From an uncultured Clostridia bacterium (lineage in GTDB: Bacteria; Bacillota; Clostridia; Lachnospirales; CAG-274): a stretch of 9,142 nucleotides of DNA. Where the stretch lies: positions 1 to 9,142 of the forward strand of contig CANRCU010000075.1 in the NCBI GenBank assembly GCA_947629215.1, read 5' to 3'. A program made the translations under genes and the position numbers. Shown here in pieces: positions 1 to 7,077 of this stretch; the first letter of the stretch is position 1; every line of letters begins with the position of its first letter. Under the pieces are notes generated by a model. It saw nothing but the letters and a program-made list of their open reading frames with translations, made no database searches and was not told where the DNA came from.

Positions 1-1366
1 CAAGCAGCTCGTTCATGTGCGCATCGCTGTAATGCCCGTAATTAAGGCTGCCCCCTGCGCCAAGCAGCGCCGACGGTTCTATTCTTTTATTTAACTCCGT
101 ACCGCCGATATACAGCTGAAAATCGCCTTTTTGCAGCTTGCTTATATAGGTGCTGAAATCCACGGCGTCTATGGTGACGGTCATGCCCAATTCACCGAGG
201 GAGTCTGCAATTATCTTTGCTATTTTTAAACGCTCGTTATTGTCATTGTTGACAAGCAGCGTGAGCGTCAGTTTTGAAAGGTCGTAGCCTGCCGCCGAAA
301 GCATATTCTGGGCAAATTCACGGTTATATTCGTAAACGTCAACGCCTGCGGGGGCTGACAGCGCCGAGGCAGGGTTTATGGGCGTAATGCTTTTTGTTGC
401 ATTGCCGAGATATATGTCGTTTACAATATCCTGCAAAGGTATGCCGTAGGCAAGACCTTGCCTGAAACTGCTGTTTCTGAGAACGGGCTGTGAAAAATTA
501 AAGCCCAAAAATTCAAACTGGTCGCTGTTGTATGTGGTGACGCTTATATCGCGGCTCACATCTATACGCCCCATTGTGTTAAGGTCGGTGACCAACACAT
601 CGGTCATACCCGTGCGGAAAGCGTCTATATCCATTTCGGGGTCGGGCGCGAACATCACATCTATATTTTGTATATATGGCATACCCTTGTTCGCACCGTT
701 TGAGGCGGTCAGTTTCATATAATGCTTTTCTTTGTATTCGGTCATACGGTAACAGCCGCTGCCGAGCGGTTCAAAATCGTTGCCGTGCCTGTAATGGTGC
801 TTTGGTATGAGCGGTATGCAAAGGTTATATACGCTGCCGCCGTAAGGGTCGCTGTAATTTATAACAGCCGTGAGCGTGCCGCTCTGATAGCAGCTTTCCA
901 CATTTGCCATCGCGGGCTTGTAGAGAGATGCCGACGGGGCGTTTTTGATAGTCTGCATAGAAAAAACTATGTCGGCGGCTGTTATCGGCTCGCCGTCAGC
1001 CCATGTCATACCGTCGCGCAAAGTGACGGAAAGTGTTTTACCGTCGGCGGAAAGCCTGTATTCCTGCGCAAGAACGGGTTTGAGCTGCATTTCTTCATCA
1101 ATGCCGAAAAGCGGCTGGAATATAAGGCTCAATACACGGTCAACACGCATATCGGTGTTTTCAAGCGGGTTAAGCGTTGCGGGGTAGCCCATTGAAAGGG
1201 ATATGGTACCGCCGCTGTCTATGACCACTTCTTCGCCCGTGGCGCTGTCGACAATGGTCTGATGCTCCTCGGTGTCATCGGTCGGCTGCACGTCCGTATT
1301 TGAGCAGGCTGTAAGATATATGCATATCAAGAACAGGCAGAATATCCGCCGGATATGTTTATCCAT
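1..1366 (-). CDS. ABC transporter substrate-binding lipoprotein, family 5 (peptide/dipeptide type), 3' end outside window
   Basis: This frame is open from ATG at 1366 to the left edge, giving 455 codons with no stop; the C-terminus is missing. Residues 1-20 form a lipoprotein signal: charged start (KHIRR), hydrophobic core, and lipobox LTAC at 18-21, so Cys21 should be lipidated and the protein tethered outside the membrane. The mature part shows the SBP_bac_5 pattern: a pair of blocks LNPLE (66-70) and QPLFGID (84-90), then LSADGKTLSVTLRDG (105-119), TWADGEPITAADIVFS (121-136) and a late YGHYSD block (443-448). Such proteins capture oligopeptides, or sometimes other solutes, for an ABC importer; the ligand cannot be read from sequence. 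Family length is usually 500-600 residues, so perhaps 60-140 are lost. The start is supported by an AAAGGTGG site six bases upstream and by an 8-base overlap with the transglycosylase gene. Whether permease genes follow is not visible. Confidence 0.93.
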   Translation of the reverse strand, partial: MDKHIRRIFCLFLICIYLTACSNTDVQPTDDTEEHQTIVDSATGEEVVIDSGGTISLSMGYPATLNPLENTDMRVDRVLSLIFQPLFGIDEEMQLKPVLAQEYRLSADGKTLSVTLRDGMTWADGEPITAADIVFSMQTIKNAPSASLYKPAMANVESCYQSGTLTAVINYSDPYGGSVYNLCIPLIPKHHYRHGNDFEPLGSGCYRMTEYKEKHYMKLTASNGANKGMPYIQNIDVMFAPDPEMDIDAFRTGMTDVLVTDLNTMGRIDVSRDISVTTYNSDQFEFLGFNFSQPVLRNSSFRQGLAYGIPLQDIVNDIYLGNATKSITPINPASALSAPAGVDVYEYNREFAQNMLSAAGYDLSKLTLTLLVNNDNNERLKIAKIIADSLGELGMTVTIDAVDFSTYISKLQKGDFQLYIGGTELNKRIEPSALLGAGGSLNYGHYSDAHMNELL

Positions 1367-1949
1367 AAAAATCCACCTTTATTAACCAAGAGTATATCAG
1401 TCGGTTTATTTTTATCTTTATAATGTAGGTTTCTGTTTCTTTATAAGGTATTTTGTTAAGGCTTTTGCCGTCTTTGCTGTATTCCTCGTTTTCAAGCCAT
1501 TTTGCTATATTGCCGCTGCCTGCGTTATAGGCGGCTATCATAAGCGTAAGGTCGCCGTCAAAAGTCCTGTTCAGGTATGAAAGATACCAGCAGCCGAGCC
1601 TTATATTCAGCTCGGGTTCCGTTACGCGAAAAACATTGAAATTTTCAATAGGCACCTGCGGCGCTATCCATTCTGCGGTATCGTCCATAAGCTGCATAAG
1701 CCCCTTTGCGCCCTTCGGTGACCGGGCGTTTGGGTCAAAGCCGCTTTCGGTATTGATGACCGCGCAGACAAAAGCGGGGTCAAGCCCGTATTCTTCGGCA
1801 TATTTTTGTATAAGGTCATAATGCTCTATCGGGAATAGTATGCATATTGCGCAGTAAAGCACAAATACAGCCAACAAGACAGTCAATACCGTTCTGATAA
1901 AGCCCTTGAATATTTTTTTCAAAAACATACTTCTATATAGGAAGCGCAT
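1359..1949 (-). CDS. Membrane-anchored lytic transglycosylase (SLT domain)
   Basis: This is a small peptidoglycan-cleaving enzyme of 196 residues. It has a short basic N-terminus, one hydrophobic anchor at about 20-39, and then a compact soluble-lytic-transglycosylase (goose-lysozyme-like) domain. Visible family motifs are NTESGF with the catalytic Glu at 68, the S-P-x-G-A-x-G-LMQLM block at 77-88, and AAYNAGSGN near the end of the domain. These enzymes cut the MurNAc-GlcNAc bond non-hydrolytically with formation of 1,6-anhydroMurNAc; the domain should face outside the membrane. The start is uncertain. ATG 1949 overlaps coaE by 17 bases and has no clear Shine-Dalgarno. ATG 1928 (residue 8) follows the coaE stop by four bases, which suits coupled translation, and would give 189 residues. 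The 3' end overlaps the lipoprotein gene by 8 bases. Family call is firm; physiological role (wall turnover, secretion, sporulation) is open. Confidence 0.92.
   Translation of the reverse strand: MRFLYRSMFLKKIFKGFIRTVLTVLLAVFVLYCAICILFPIEHYDLIQKYAEEYGLDPAFVCAVINTESGFDPNARSPKGAKGLMQLMDDTAEWIAPQVPIENFNVFRVTEPELNIRLGCWYLSYLNRTFDGDLTLMIAAYNAGSGNIAKWLENEEYSKDGKSLNKIPYKETETYIIKIKINRLIYSWLIKVDFYG
1373..1380 (-). promoter_or_regulatory. Ribosome binding site of the solute-binding lipoprotein
   Basis: AAAGGTGG on the minus strand lies six bases before the ATG at 1366 and inside the last codons of the transglycosylase gene. It fixes the lipoprotein start and implies translation coupled to the upstream gene. 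Confidence 0.7.
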
Positions 1950-2541
1950 TAAAGTGTGTTTTAATGTCGGCTTCCAGTTCCTTTTTATTTTTATATTCGT
2001 TCAAAATGACAACATCGAAAAGCTCTTTGTGCGATAAGGCTGCGCTTTGGTGTAAAAAACGCTTTTCGGCAGCCGCGGCGTCTATGCCGTCACGCTGCAT
2101 CACACGTTCAAGACGTGTCGCCTTGTCGGCGGTCACAAGCCATAGGCTGTCACAGCAGCCTGCCATATCCGCCTCGAACAAAAGCGGCGCATCTATTACA
2201 ATACAGGCATATTCACCGTTGTCGGCTATGATTTGCCAGACCTTGTTTTTTATATGCGAATGCGTTATGGCGTTAAGTTTTGAAAGCTTGTCGCCGTCCC
2301 CGAAAACTATTGTGCCAAGGACTTTGCGGTCTATTTCGCCCGAAGGTGAAAGTATGCCGCTGCCGAATGTTTTGATTATATCGTTGTATGCGACACCGCC
2401 TTTTGCCATATTTTCATGCGCTGTTTTGTCGCAGTCTATTATAAGGCAGCCGAGGGAGGCAAGTATCTCTGCCACAGCGCTTTTGCCGCTGCCGCTTGCG
2501 CCCGTAAGACCTATGACAAACGGTTTTTTATTTTGCGTCAT
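1933..2541 (-). CDS. coaE: Dephospho-CoA kinase
   Basis: CoaE carries out the last step of coenzyme A synthesis in the cytoplasm: ATP-dependent phosphorylation of the 3'-hydroxyl of dephospho-CoA. The 202-residue length is typical. The P-loop GASGSGKS is at 14-21 after the hydrophobic strand FVIGLT. The IDCDKTAH segment (35-42) supplies the conserved substrate/metal Asp. GEIDRKVLGTIVF and HSHIKNKV match the CoA-domain helix region, VIDAPLLFEA is the conserved D-x-PLLFE block, and the LVTADKATRLERVMQRDG segment is the lid region. The ATG at 2541 lies inside the end of polA (14-base overlap), with GGGGGA about eight bases upstream inside polA. This arrangement suggests that its translation is coupled to ribosomes reading the 3' part of polA; a polA frameshift could therefore lower coaE expression. 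polA-coaE adjacency is common in Bacillota. No missing residue is seen. Confidence 0.96.
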   Translation of the reverse strand: MTQNKKPFVIGLTGASGSGKSAVAEILASLGCLIIDCDKTAHENMAKGGVAYNDIIKTFGSGILSPSGEIDRKVLGTIVFGDGDKLSKLNAITHSHIKNKVWQIIADNGEYACIVIDAPLLFEADMAGCCDSLWLVTADKATRLERVMQRDGIDAAAAEKRFLHQSAALSHKELFDVVILNEYKNKKELEADIKTHFNALPI

Positions 2542-3247
2542 ACCAGTTTTCCCCCGTGTGTGCGTCTACAACAAGCGGTACGGCAAGTTTTGCGGCATTG
2601 CACATTTCGTTTGTAAGTATTTTTGTCACTTCTTCAAGTTCGGGCTTGTATACCTCCAGCAAAAGTTCGTCATGCACTTGCAGTATAAGCCGTGAACGCA
2701 GCCCTTCAAGCGCCTTATGCACACGCACCATAGCTATTTTGATGATGTCGGCGGCTGTACCCTGTATGGGCATATTCATTGCCACACGTTCGCCGAAACT
2801 TCGCAGATTGAAACTGCTCATAATTTCGGGTATATAACGTATCCTGCCGTAAGCGGTCTTTGCATAGCCGTTTTTCTTTGCAAGATCGACGGAGGCGTCA
2901 AGATAAGTCTTTACTTTAGGATATTTTGCAAAATATCCCGATATATAGTTTTCGGCATCGGCGCGGGATATATCAAGGTCCTGACTTAGTGAGAATGCGC
3001 TCATACCGTATATTATGCCAAAATTCACAGCCTTTGCGTTGGAACGCTGCAGGGGCGTGACCTCGTCGAAGGGTACATTGAACACCTGAGATGCCGTAAG
3101 GCGGTGTATGTCCTGTCCGTTTTTGAAGGCGTTTATAAGTGTTTCGTCCCCCGAGAGATGCGCAAGCAGACAAAGCTCTATCTGCGAATAGTCGCCGTCA
3201 AGATAAATAAAGTTGTCATCGGGGATGAAAACTTTGCGAAGCTCTCT
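2528..3247 (-). CDS. polA: DNA polymerase I, C-terminal polymerase segment (out of frame with N-terminal part)
   Basis: This frame continues the family A polymerase domain after the break at about 3247 and ends at the TAA at 2528-2530, giving 239 residues from Arg-Glu-Leu-Arg-Lys-Val-Phe onward. All three catalytic motifs are present: motif A LDGDYSQIEL (16-25, catalytic Asp19), motif B with Arg68, Lys72, Phe76 and Tyr80 (RSNAKAVNFGIIYG), and motif C QVHDE (190-194, catalytic Asp193 and Glu194). NMPIQGTAADIIK (158-170) and the usual GENWYDAK tail are also seen. No convincing start exists. A GTG at 3085 would begin only after motif A and has no Shine-Dalgarno, so an independent product would be inactive. 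The residue after IEL is Cys26 where the family has Arg. I infer that this segment is translated only through frameshifting, or is dead, or the break is a sequence error. The intact gene would encode about 874 residues, normal for a clostridial PolA. Confidence 0.88.
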   Translation of the reverse strand, partial: RELRKVFIPDDNFIYLDGDYSQIELCLLAHLSGDETLINAFKNGQDIHRLTASQVFNVPFDEVTPLQRSNAKAVNFGIIYGMSAFSLSQDLDISRADAENYISGYFAKYPKVKTYLDASVDLAKKNGYAKTAYGRIRYIPEIMSSFNLRSFGERVAMNMPIQGTAADIIKIAMVRVHKALEGLRSRLILQVHDELLLEVYKPELEEVTKILTNEMCNAAKLAVPLVVDAHTGENWYDAK

Positions 3248-5142
3248 GTTTTTATCGGTATATTCTGCAAGTTGGGTTCGGTCGAGCTTATGCGCCCCGT
3301 TGTTGTTATGGTCTGGTTAAAGGTGGAATGTATTTTGCCGTCGCTTTCGTCTATGACCGCAAGCAGCCCGTCGGCATAGGTCGATTTCAGCTTTGTATGG
3401 CTGCGGTATTCAAGCACTTTTTGTACTATTTCGTTTTCTTTGGCAAGTTTTTCGAGTATATCCGCGCTTGTGGACCAGCCCGTGCGTGTTTTTTTGCCGC
3501 CCTTCAAACCGAGTTTTTCAAAAAGTATCACACCAAGCTGTTTTGGCGAATTTATATTGAAATCCTCGCCCGCAAGTTCGTATATCTCTTTTGTCAGCTC
3601 GTCCGCTTTGAGCTGAAGCTTTTTGCCGTAATCCGCTATTGCCTGCCTGTTTACACGCATACCGAAAAGTTCCATATCCCCGAGAACATAAACGAGCGGA
3701 AGTTCTATATCGAAATAAAGCGAAGTCATATTTTTTTCGGAAAGCGCTTTTTCAAGGCGTTCGTGCGCATGAAGTATCACCCGGGAACAGCCGCAGCAAT
3801 ATTCCGTGAGTCTGTCACGTTCGACCGTGATAAGCTCGCTTAAAGTCTTTTCGGCTTTGCCCTTGCCGAAAATTTGCTCCCGGCTCGGCATATCGTATTG
3901 CAAAAAGGCGTCCGCAACGGCGCTGTGCGTATAGTCGTTCTTGCCGGGGTCCAGCAGATATGCCGCTATCATCGTGTCAAAAACGGTGTTTCCGAAGGCT
4001 ATACCGCGCTTTTTGAAAAAAACATACGCCTTTTTTATATCGTGCATTATTATCCGCCTGCCGCTTGCAAAGAGCTTTGCAAACAATTCTATGAGTTCGC
4101 TTTGAGGCAGGGCAAGCAATGCGCCGTCAATATTTTTATCGCTTATTGCGGCAGCCTCAAGCGCGCCGTTTTCAAAGAAAAATTCACATGAAAATATATC
4201 GTCGAGCCTGTCCGCAAGTTCTTCGGCGGCTTTTTTGTCGTCCGTAAATAAAAAATCAGCCTTTGTTTTCGGTGTTTCTATCTCAAAACGGGAAAGAAAA
4301 CTTTTGAAATTATGCGACTTAAATTCGTTTAAAGAGAACTCGTTGAACATATTGTCGGTCAGAGCCTCGGAGAAAACGACTTCAACAGGCGCATTTGTAT
4401 CTATTGTAACAAGTCTTTTGCTGAGAAGCGCCTGTTCGCTGTATGTTTTGAGATTTTCGGCGGCGCGTTTCGGCGTGACCTCGTCCGCGTGGGCTATTGC
4501 GTTTTCTACCGAGCCGAATTGCTGTATTATTTTAGAGGCTGTTTTTTCGCCGATGGAGGGTACGCCCGGCACATTGTCGCTTGTATCGCCCATAAGTGCC
4601 TTCATTTCGATAAATTCCGACGGAGTTACGCCGTAGGTGTCTTTTACCTCTTGAGCATGGTAGTTTTCAACAACGGTGTAGCCGCCCTTTGTTTTGGGTA
4701 TACGCACAAGTATTGTGTCGCTTGCAAGCTGCAAGAGATCGCGGTCGCCCGAAACTATAACGGGAGAGATACCCTCTTTTTCGGCTTTTTTTGCAAGCGT
4801 ACCCAAAAGGTCGTCCGCCTCGTAGCCGCCAAGCTCCGCCGTTTTTATATTCATAGAACCAAGCACTTTTTTAAGCAGCGGTATCTGCGGGCGAAGTTCT
4901 TCGGGCATGGCATGGCGTGTACCCTTGTATTCCGCATATTCTATATGGCGGAAAGTCGGCTGATGCACATCAAAACATACAATGCACATTTCGGGCTTTT
5001 CTTCGTCCATCAATTTAAAAAATATATTCAAAAAACCGTAGACCGCGTTTGTATACTCGCCGTTTGGGTCGGTAAGCACGGGCATGGCATAAAATGCGCG
5101 GTTTATAAGGCTGTTGCCGTCAACAAGCATGATTTTTGACAT
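3178..5142 (-). CDS. polA: DNA polymerase I, N-terminal part: 5' nuclease, inactive proofreading-like domain, start of polymerase domain
   Basis: In frame 0 this gives 654 residues, of which the first 632 align with PolA; the last 22 are out-of-frame readthrough. The 5'-nuclease domain (1 to about 290) looks complete, with acidic metal ligands at Asp8 (VDGNSL), Asp58 (CFD), Glu108, Asp110 and Asp111 (GYEADD), Asp133 and Asp135 (SGDRD), and Asp186 and Asp189 (MGDTSDN), followed by the GVPSIGEKTA helix-hairpin-helix. The middle domain (about 300-450) lacks the first D-x-E exonuclease motif and the late catalytic Asp, so proofreading is probably absent, as in Bacillus and Taq enzymes. Thumb and palm follow: SPKQLG, GWSTSADILEKLA and TGRISSTEPNLQNIPI. 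A perfect AGGAGG at 5149-5154 fixes the ATG at 5142, 34 bases after the lipase-like gene. A product ending here could cut 5' flaps and RNA primers but not polymerise. Lys631 sits where the family usually has an Arg contacting the primer terminus. Confidence 0.95.
   Translation of the reverse strand: MSKIMLVDGNSLINRAFYAMPVLTDPNGEYTNAVYGFLNIFFKLMDEEKPEMCIVCFDVHQPTFRHIEYAEYKGTRHAMPEELRPQIPLLKKVLGSMNIKTAELGGYEADDLLGTLAKKAEKEGISPVIVSGDRDLLQLASDTILVRIPKTKGGYTVVENYHAQEVKDTYGVTPSEFIEMKALMGDTSDNVPGVPSIGEKTASKIIQQFGSVENAIAHADEVTPKRAAENLKTYSEQALLSKRLVTIDTNAPVEVVFSEALTDNMFNEFSLNEFKSHNFKSFLSRFEIETPKTKADFLFTDDKKAAEELADRLDDIFSCEFFFENGALEAAAISDKNIDGALLALPQSELIELFAKLFASGRRIIMHDIKKAYVFFKKRGIAFGNTVFDTMIAAYLLDPGKNDYTHSAVADAFLQYDMPSREQIFGKGKAEKTLSELITVERDRLTEYCCGCSRVILHAHERLEKALSEKNMTSLYFDIELPLVYVLGDMELFGMRVNRQAIADYGKKLQLKADELTKEIYELAGEDFNINSPKQLGVILFEKLGLKGGKKTRTGWSTSADILEKLAKENEIVQKVLEYRSHTKLKSTYADGLLAVIDESDGKIHSTFNQTITTTGRISSTEPNLQNIPIKTESFAKFSSPMTTLFILTATIRR
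3239..3257 (-). other. polA: Frame break in polA: likely 10-base deletion
   Basis: Up to Thr632 (codon 3249-3247) frame 0 reads PNLQNIPIKT. From Arg (codon 3247-3245) the -1 frame reads RELRKVFIPDD. Family members have three residues between these blocks (as in IPIR-x-E-E/L-G-R-x-I-R), so three codons plus one base, 10 bases, appear lost. The family consensus is compatible with an ancestral CAGAG, five bases, CAGAG arrangement in which slippage would remove exactly 10 bases and leave one CAGAG, as observed. The ancestor is my reconstruction. Frame 0 continues for 22 meaningless codons to a TAG at 3178. Confidence 0.85.
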
Positions 5143-5148
5143 GATGCT

Positions 5149-5154
5149 CCTCCT
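5149..5154 (-). promoter_or_regulatory. polA: Ribosome binding site of polA
   Basis: A perfect AGGAGG on the minus strand, six bases before the ATG at 5142. Efficient initiation here shows that the N-terminal part of the broken gene is still well equipped for translation. Confidence 0.8.
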
Positions 5155-5176
5155 AATAAAATCAACACGGGGCAGT

Positions 5177-6592
5177 TCAGAACCCCATATTTTTTAAATC
5201 GGAAACAATTTCTACATATTTTTCCGTAACATCGAAACCTCGGTAATTTTCTCTTTTAAGGTCTATGGCGTCGCCGTGGGATATGCCGCGGCGGTATTTA
5301 TTGCGCATAACGCCTTTGAATACGCCCCATTTTGCGGATTCTACCGTAACAAGACCGTCGTTTTCCTTGCTGTCGATAAGGCTTATAAAAAGATAGGACA
5401 GACCGAGTATATCATCGCTGAACATATTTTTCATAACGCTTGCGTAGCTCTGGTAATATACGCCGTCCATATCGGGGCAGTCACGGTTGAAACGCGCCTG
5501 ACGCTTTGTTGTAAAGTCATAGGCTGCGCGGATAAAATCGGGGTGCTTGTCGCCGTAAGCGCGAAAAATACCGTTTATACAAAAAGTTATTATCCTGAAT
5601 AAGGGTTTTGGCATATGCACAAGCACATCAGCCATTTTAACGCCCCTGTGGGGTGTGGATATGGTAGTAAGGCTTGCAACATATTTATCCATGCCCAATT
5701 GGCTTATCGCCTTGCGTGCGTCAAGACCGCCTTTTGAATGGGCGATAAGGTTCACTTTTTCGGCACCCGTTTCTTTTATGACCGATAATATGCATTTTTT
5801 GATGAGCGGCGCATTGGTATCGACCGTTGCCCAGCCCTCCTGATTGCCGTAGTATATGGACGCGCCGTTTTCTTCAAGCACACGGGGTATCCTGCCCCAA
5901 TAGTTGAAAACGCGCAGATCGCGGAAACCGACACCGTGTATCATTATAATGGGATATTTGGTTTTGCATATGTCGTTGCCTTTGCGGTGTTCGGCTTTGA
6001 TGTTCTTATAGCCGAAATATTCGTATTCAAGCCCCGCAACTTTGATAATCTCTGCCATCATAAACATATTTGCGATGGGCAGGTTTATAAAAACAATAAA
6101 AAGAACACGTTTGACAACGCTGAGCCAGCTGCTTGTACAGAGTACACGCATAGCGCCGACAAAGGCTGCCGCCCATATAAACAGCAATGCGGCGATCATA
6201 TCGGCAACAAGCAGTTTTCCGAGCTTTACACCGCAGCCGAAAACAAGCACCATATAAAACGCAAGCTGTATGGCGGCGCAGAAAAAGGCGTAAAGCAGCA
6301 GCCACCTGCCGCCTTGCATGACATAGAGCCTTAACGATTCTATATTTTTGCGGCGGTTGGGCGAAATAAGTATCCTGAAAAAAACATATGTAAACAGTAT
6401 GACAGTCGTCAGAAACCACAGCACGGGCAGAGGCGCATATTTGAAAATAAGGTAGCTTATCAATACTATATGCGGCATTGTCACAAGATATACGAGCATA
6501 AATATGCGGCTTGTAAGATTTATTATATGCAGAAAATCAAGCGCTATAAGTATAATGACAGCAAAAAAACATAATACAGCGATAATATTCAT
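5177..6592 (-). CDS. Lipase-like alpha/beta hydrolase with six-helix membrane domain
   Basis: The protein has 471 residues in two parts. Residues 1 to about 185 hold six hydrophobic stretches (about 2-20, 29-50, 55-75, 97-120, 126-150, 160-182). The very basic loop between helices 3 and 4 (SPNRRKN) suggests that this loop is cytoplasmic, which would put the C-terminal domain outside the cell. From about 213 the sequence resembles triacylglycerol lipases of the Bacillus/Pseudomonas type: YPIIMIHGVG (213-222, oxyanion-hole HG), the nucleophile elbow AHSKGG with Ser286 (first Gly of GxSxG replaced by Ala, as in Bacillus lipases), STPHRG (312-317), and likely Asp412 (NDGLV) and His439 (SHGD) to complete the triad. 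Ester or lipid hydrolysis at the membrane surface is inferred; the substrate is unknown. An AAGGA site lies about nine bases before the ATG. The gene starts 29 bases after the HIT gene. It could equally be an acyltransferase or phospholipase of the same fold. Confidence 0.88.
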   Translation of the reverse strand: MNIIAVLCFFAVIILIALDFLHIINLTSRIFMLVYLVTMPHIVLISYLIFKYAPLPVLWFLTTVILFTYVFFRILISPNRRKNIESLRLYVMQGGRWLLLYAFFCAAIQLAFYMVLVFGCGVKLGKLLVADMIAALLFIWAAAFVGAMRVLCTSSWLSVVKRVLFIVFINLPIANMFMMAEIIKVAGLEYEYFGYKNIKAEHRKGNDICKTKYPIIMIHGVGFRDLRVFNYWGRIPRVLEENGASIYYGNQEGWATVDTNAPLIKKCILSVIKETGAEKVNLIAHSKGGLDARKAISQLGMDKYVASLTTISTPHRGVKMADVLVHMPKPLFRIITFCINGIFRAYGDKHPDFIRAAYDFTTKRQARFNRDCPDMDGVYYQSYASVMKNMFSDDILGLSYLFISLIDSKENDGLVTVESAKWGVFKGVMRNKYRRGISHGDAIDLKRENYRGFDVTEKYVEIVSDLKNMGF

Positions 6593-6621
6593 AATCTTTT
6601 TTCCTTGTCAGAAAGCCTGCC

Positions 6622-7035
6622 TTATTTCATAAATTCGCCTATCTTTGCGCAAGCGGCTTTTGTTTCTTCGTCGGTCGCGCCCGATTGATGCATGGGCATT
6701 GACGGCCAGTCGTTTTTGAAACGGGGTATAACGTGTATGTGGAAATGCATAACGGTCTGACCCGCGCTTTCGCCGTTGTTTTGTAGTATGTTTATACCGT
6801 CGGCATCAAGGGCTTTTTTTGCGGCTTCGGCAACTTTTTTTGCCAAGGCGTGAGCGCCTGCGACGGTTTCTGAGTCAAGCTCGAAAATATCTTTGCCGTG
6901 CTTTTTTGGCAAAACAAGGCTGTGACCGATATTTGCAGGGTTCGCGTCCATTATGACACGGTAGTTTTCGTCCTCGTATACCGTGTTTGTGGGTATTTCA
7001 CCGTTGGCAAGTTTACAAAAGATACAGTTTTCCAT
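6622..7035 (-). CDS. HIT-family nucleotide hydrolase (HINT/Hit type)
   Basis: This 137-residue protein covers one full HIT domain. The histidine triad is HFHIHVIPR at 97-105 (His97, His99, His101; the middle one of the catalytic triad forms the nucleotidyl intermediate). An N-terminal CIFC (Cys4, Cys7), with His46 and one triad His, fits the zinc site of Bacillus-type Hit proteins. The DANPANIGHSLVLPKKH block (30-46) is the usual nucleotide-pocket strand. Members hydrolyse AMP-linked substrates such as adenosine phosphoramidates, lysyl-AMP-type adducts or dinucleoside polyphosphates in the cytoplasm; the true substrate here is not known. AAGGAG at 7045-7050 lies nine bases before the ATG. The gene starts 42 bases after asnB. 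Since AsnB forms a beta-aspartyl-AMP intermediate, a housekeeping link between the two is conceivable, but this is speculation. No odd residues. Confidence 0.95.
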   Translation of the reverse strand: MENCIFCKLANGEIPTNTVYEDENYRVIMDANPANIGHSLVLPKKHGKDIFELDSETVAGAHALAKKVAEAAKKALDADGINILQNNGESAGQTVMHFHIHVIPRFKNDWPSMPMHQSGATDEETKAACAKIGEFMK

Positions 7036-7077
7036 AAAAATTATCTCCTTTTCATATTCGTATTTACGGTCTGCGGT

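Noticed and set aside
722..1195. Plus-strand open frame of 157 codons
   Set aside because: It is antisense to the solute-binding lipoprotein, whose frame is continuous with clear family motifs. The predicted protein resembles nothing and has no ribosome binding site.
2973..3173. Minus-strand 66-codon frame across the middle of the polymerase domain
   Set aside because: It overlaps the frame that encodes motifs A and B. The protein is unlike any family and simply lies in the third frame of polA.
3240..3257. Programmed -1 ribosomal frameshift joining the two polA parts
   Set aside because: The A-AAA-ACA run is not a canonical slippery heptamer, no obvious stem-loop follows, and a -1 shift would still lack three conserved residues. 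A deletion or sequence error explains it better, though low-level slippage is not excluded.
4489..5139. Plus-strand open frame of 216 codons
   Set aside because: It lies wholly antisense to the well-conserved 5'-nuclease domain of polA and shows no recognisable domain, so it is a codon-bias shadow.
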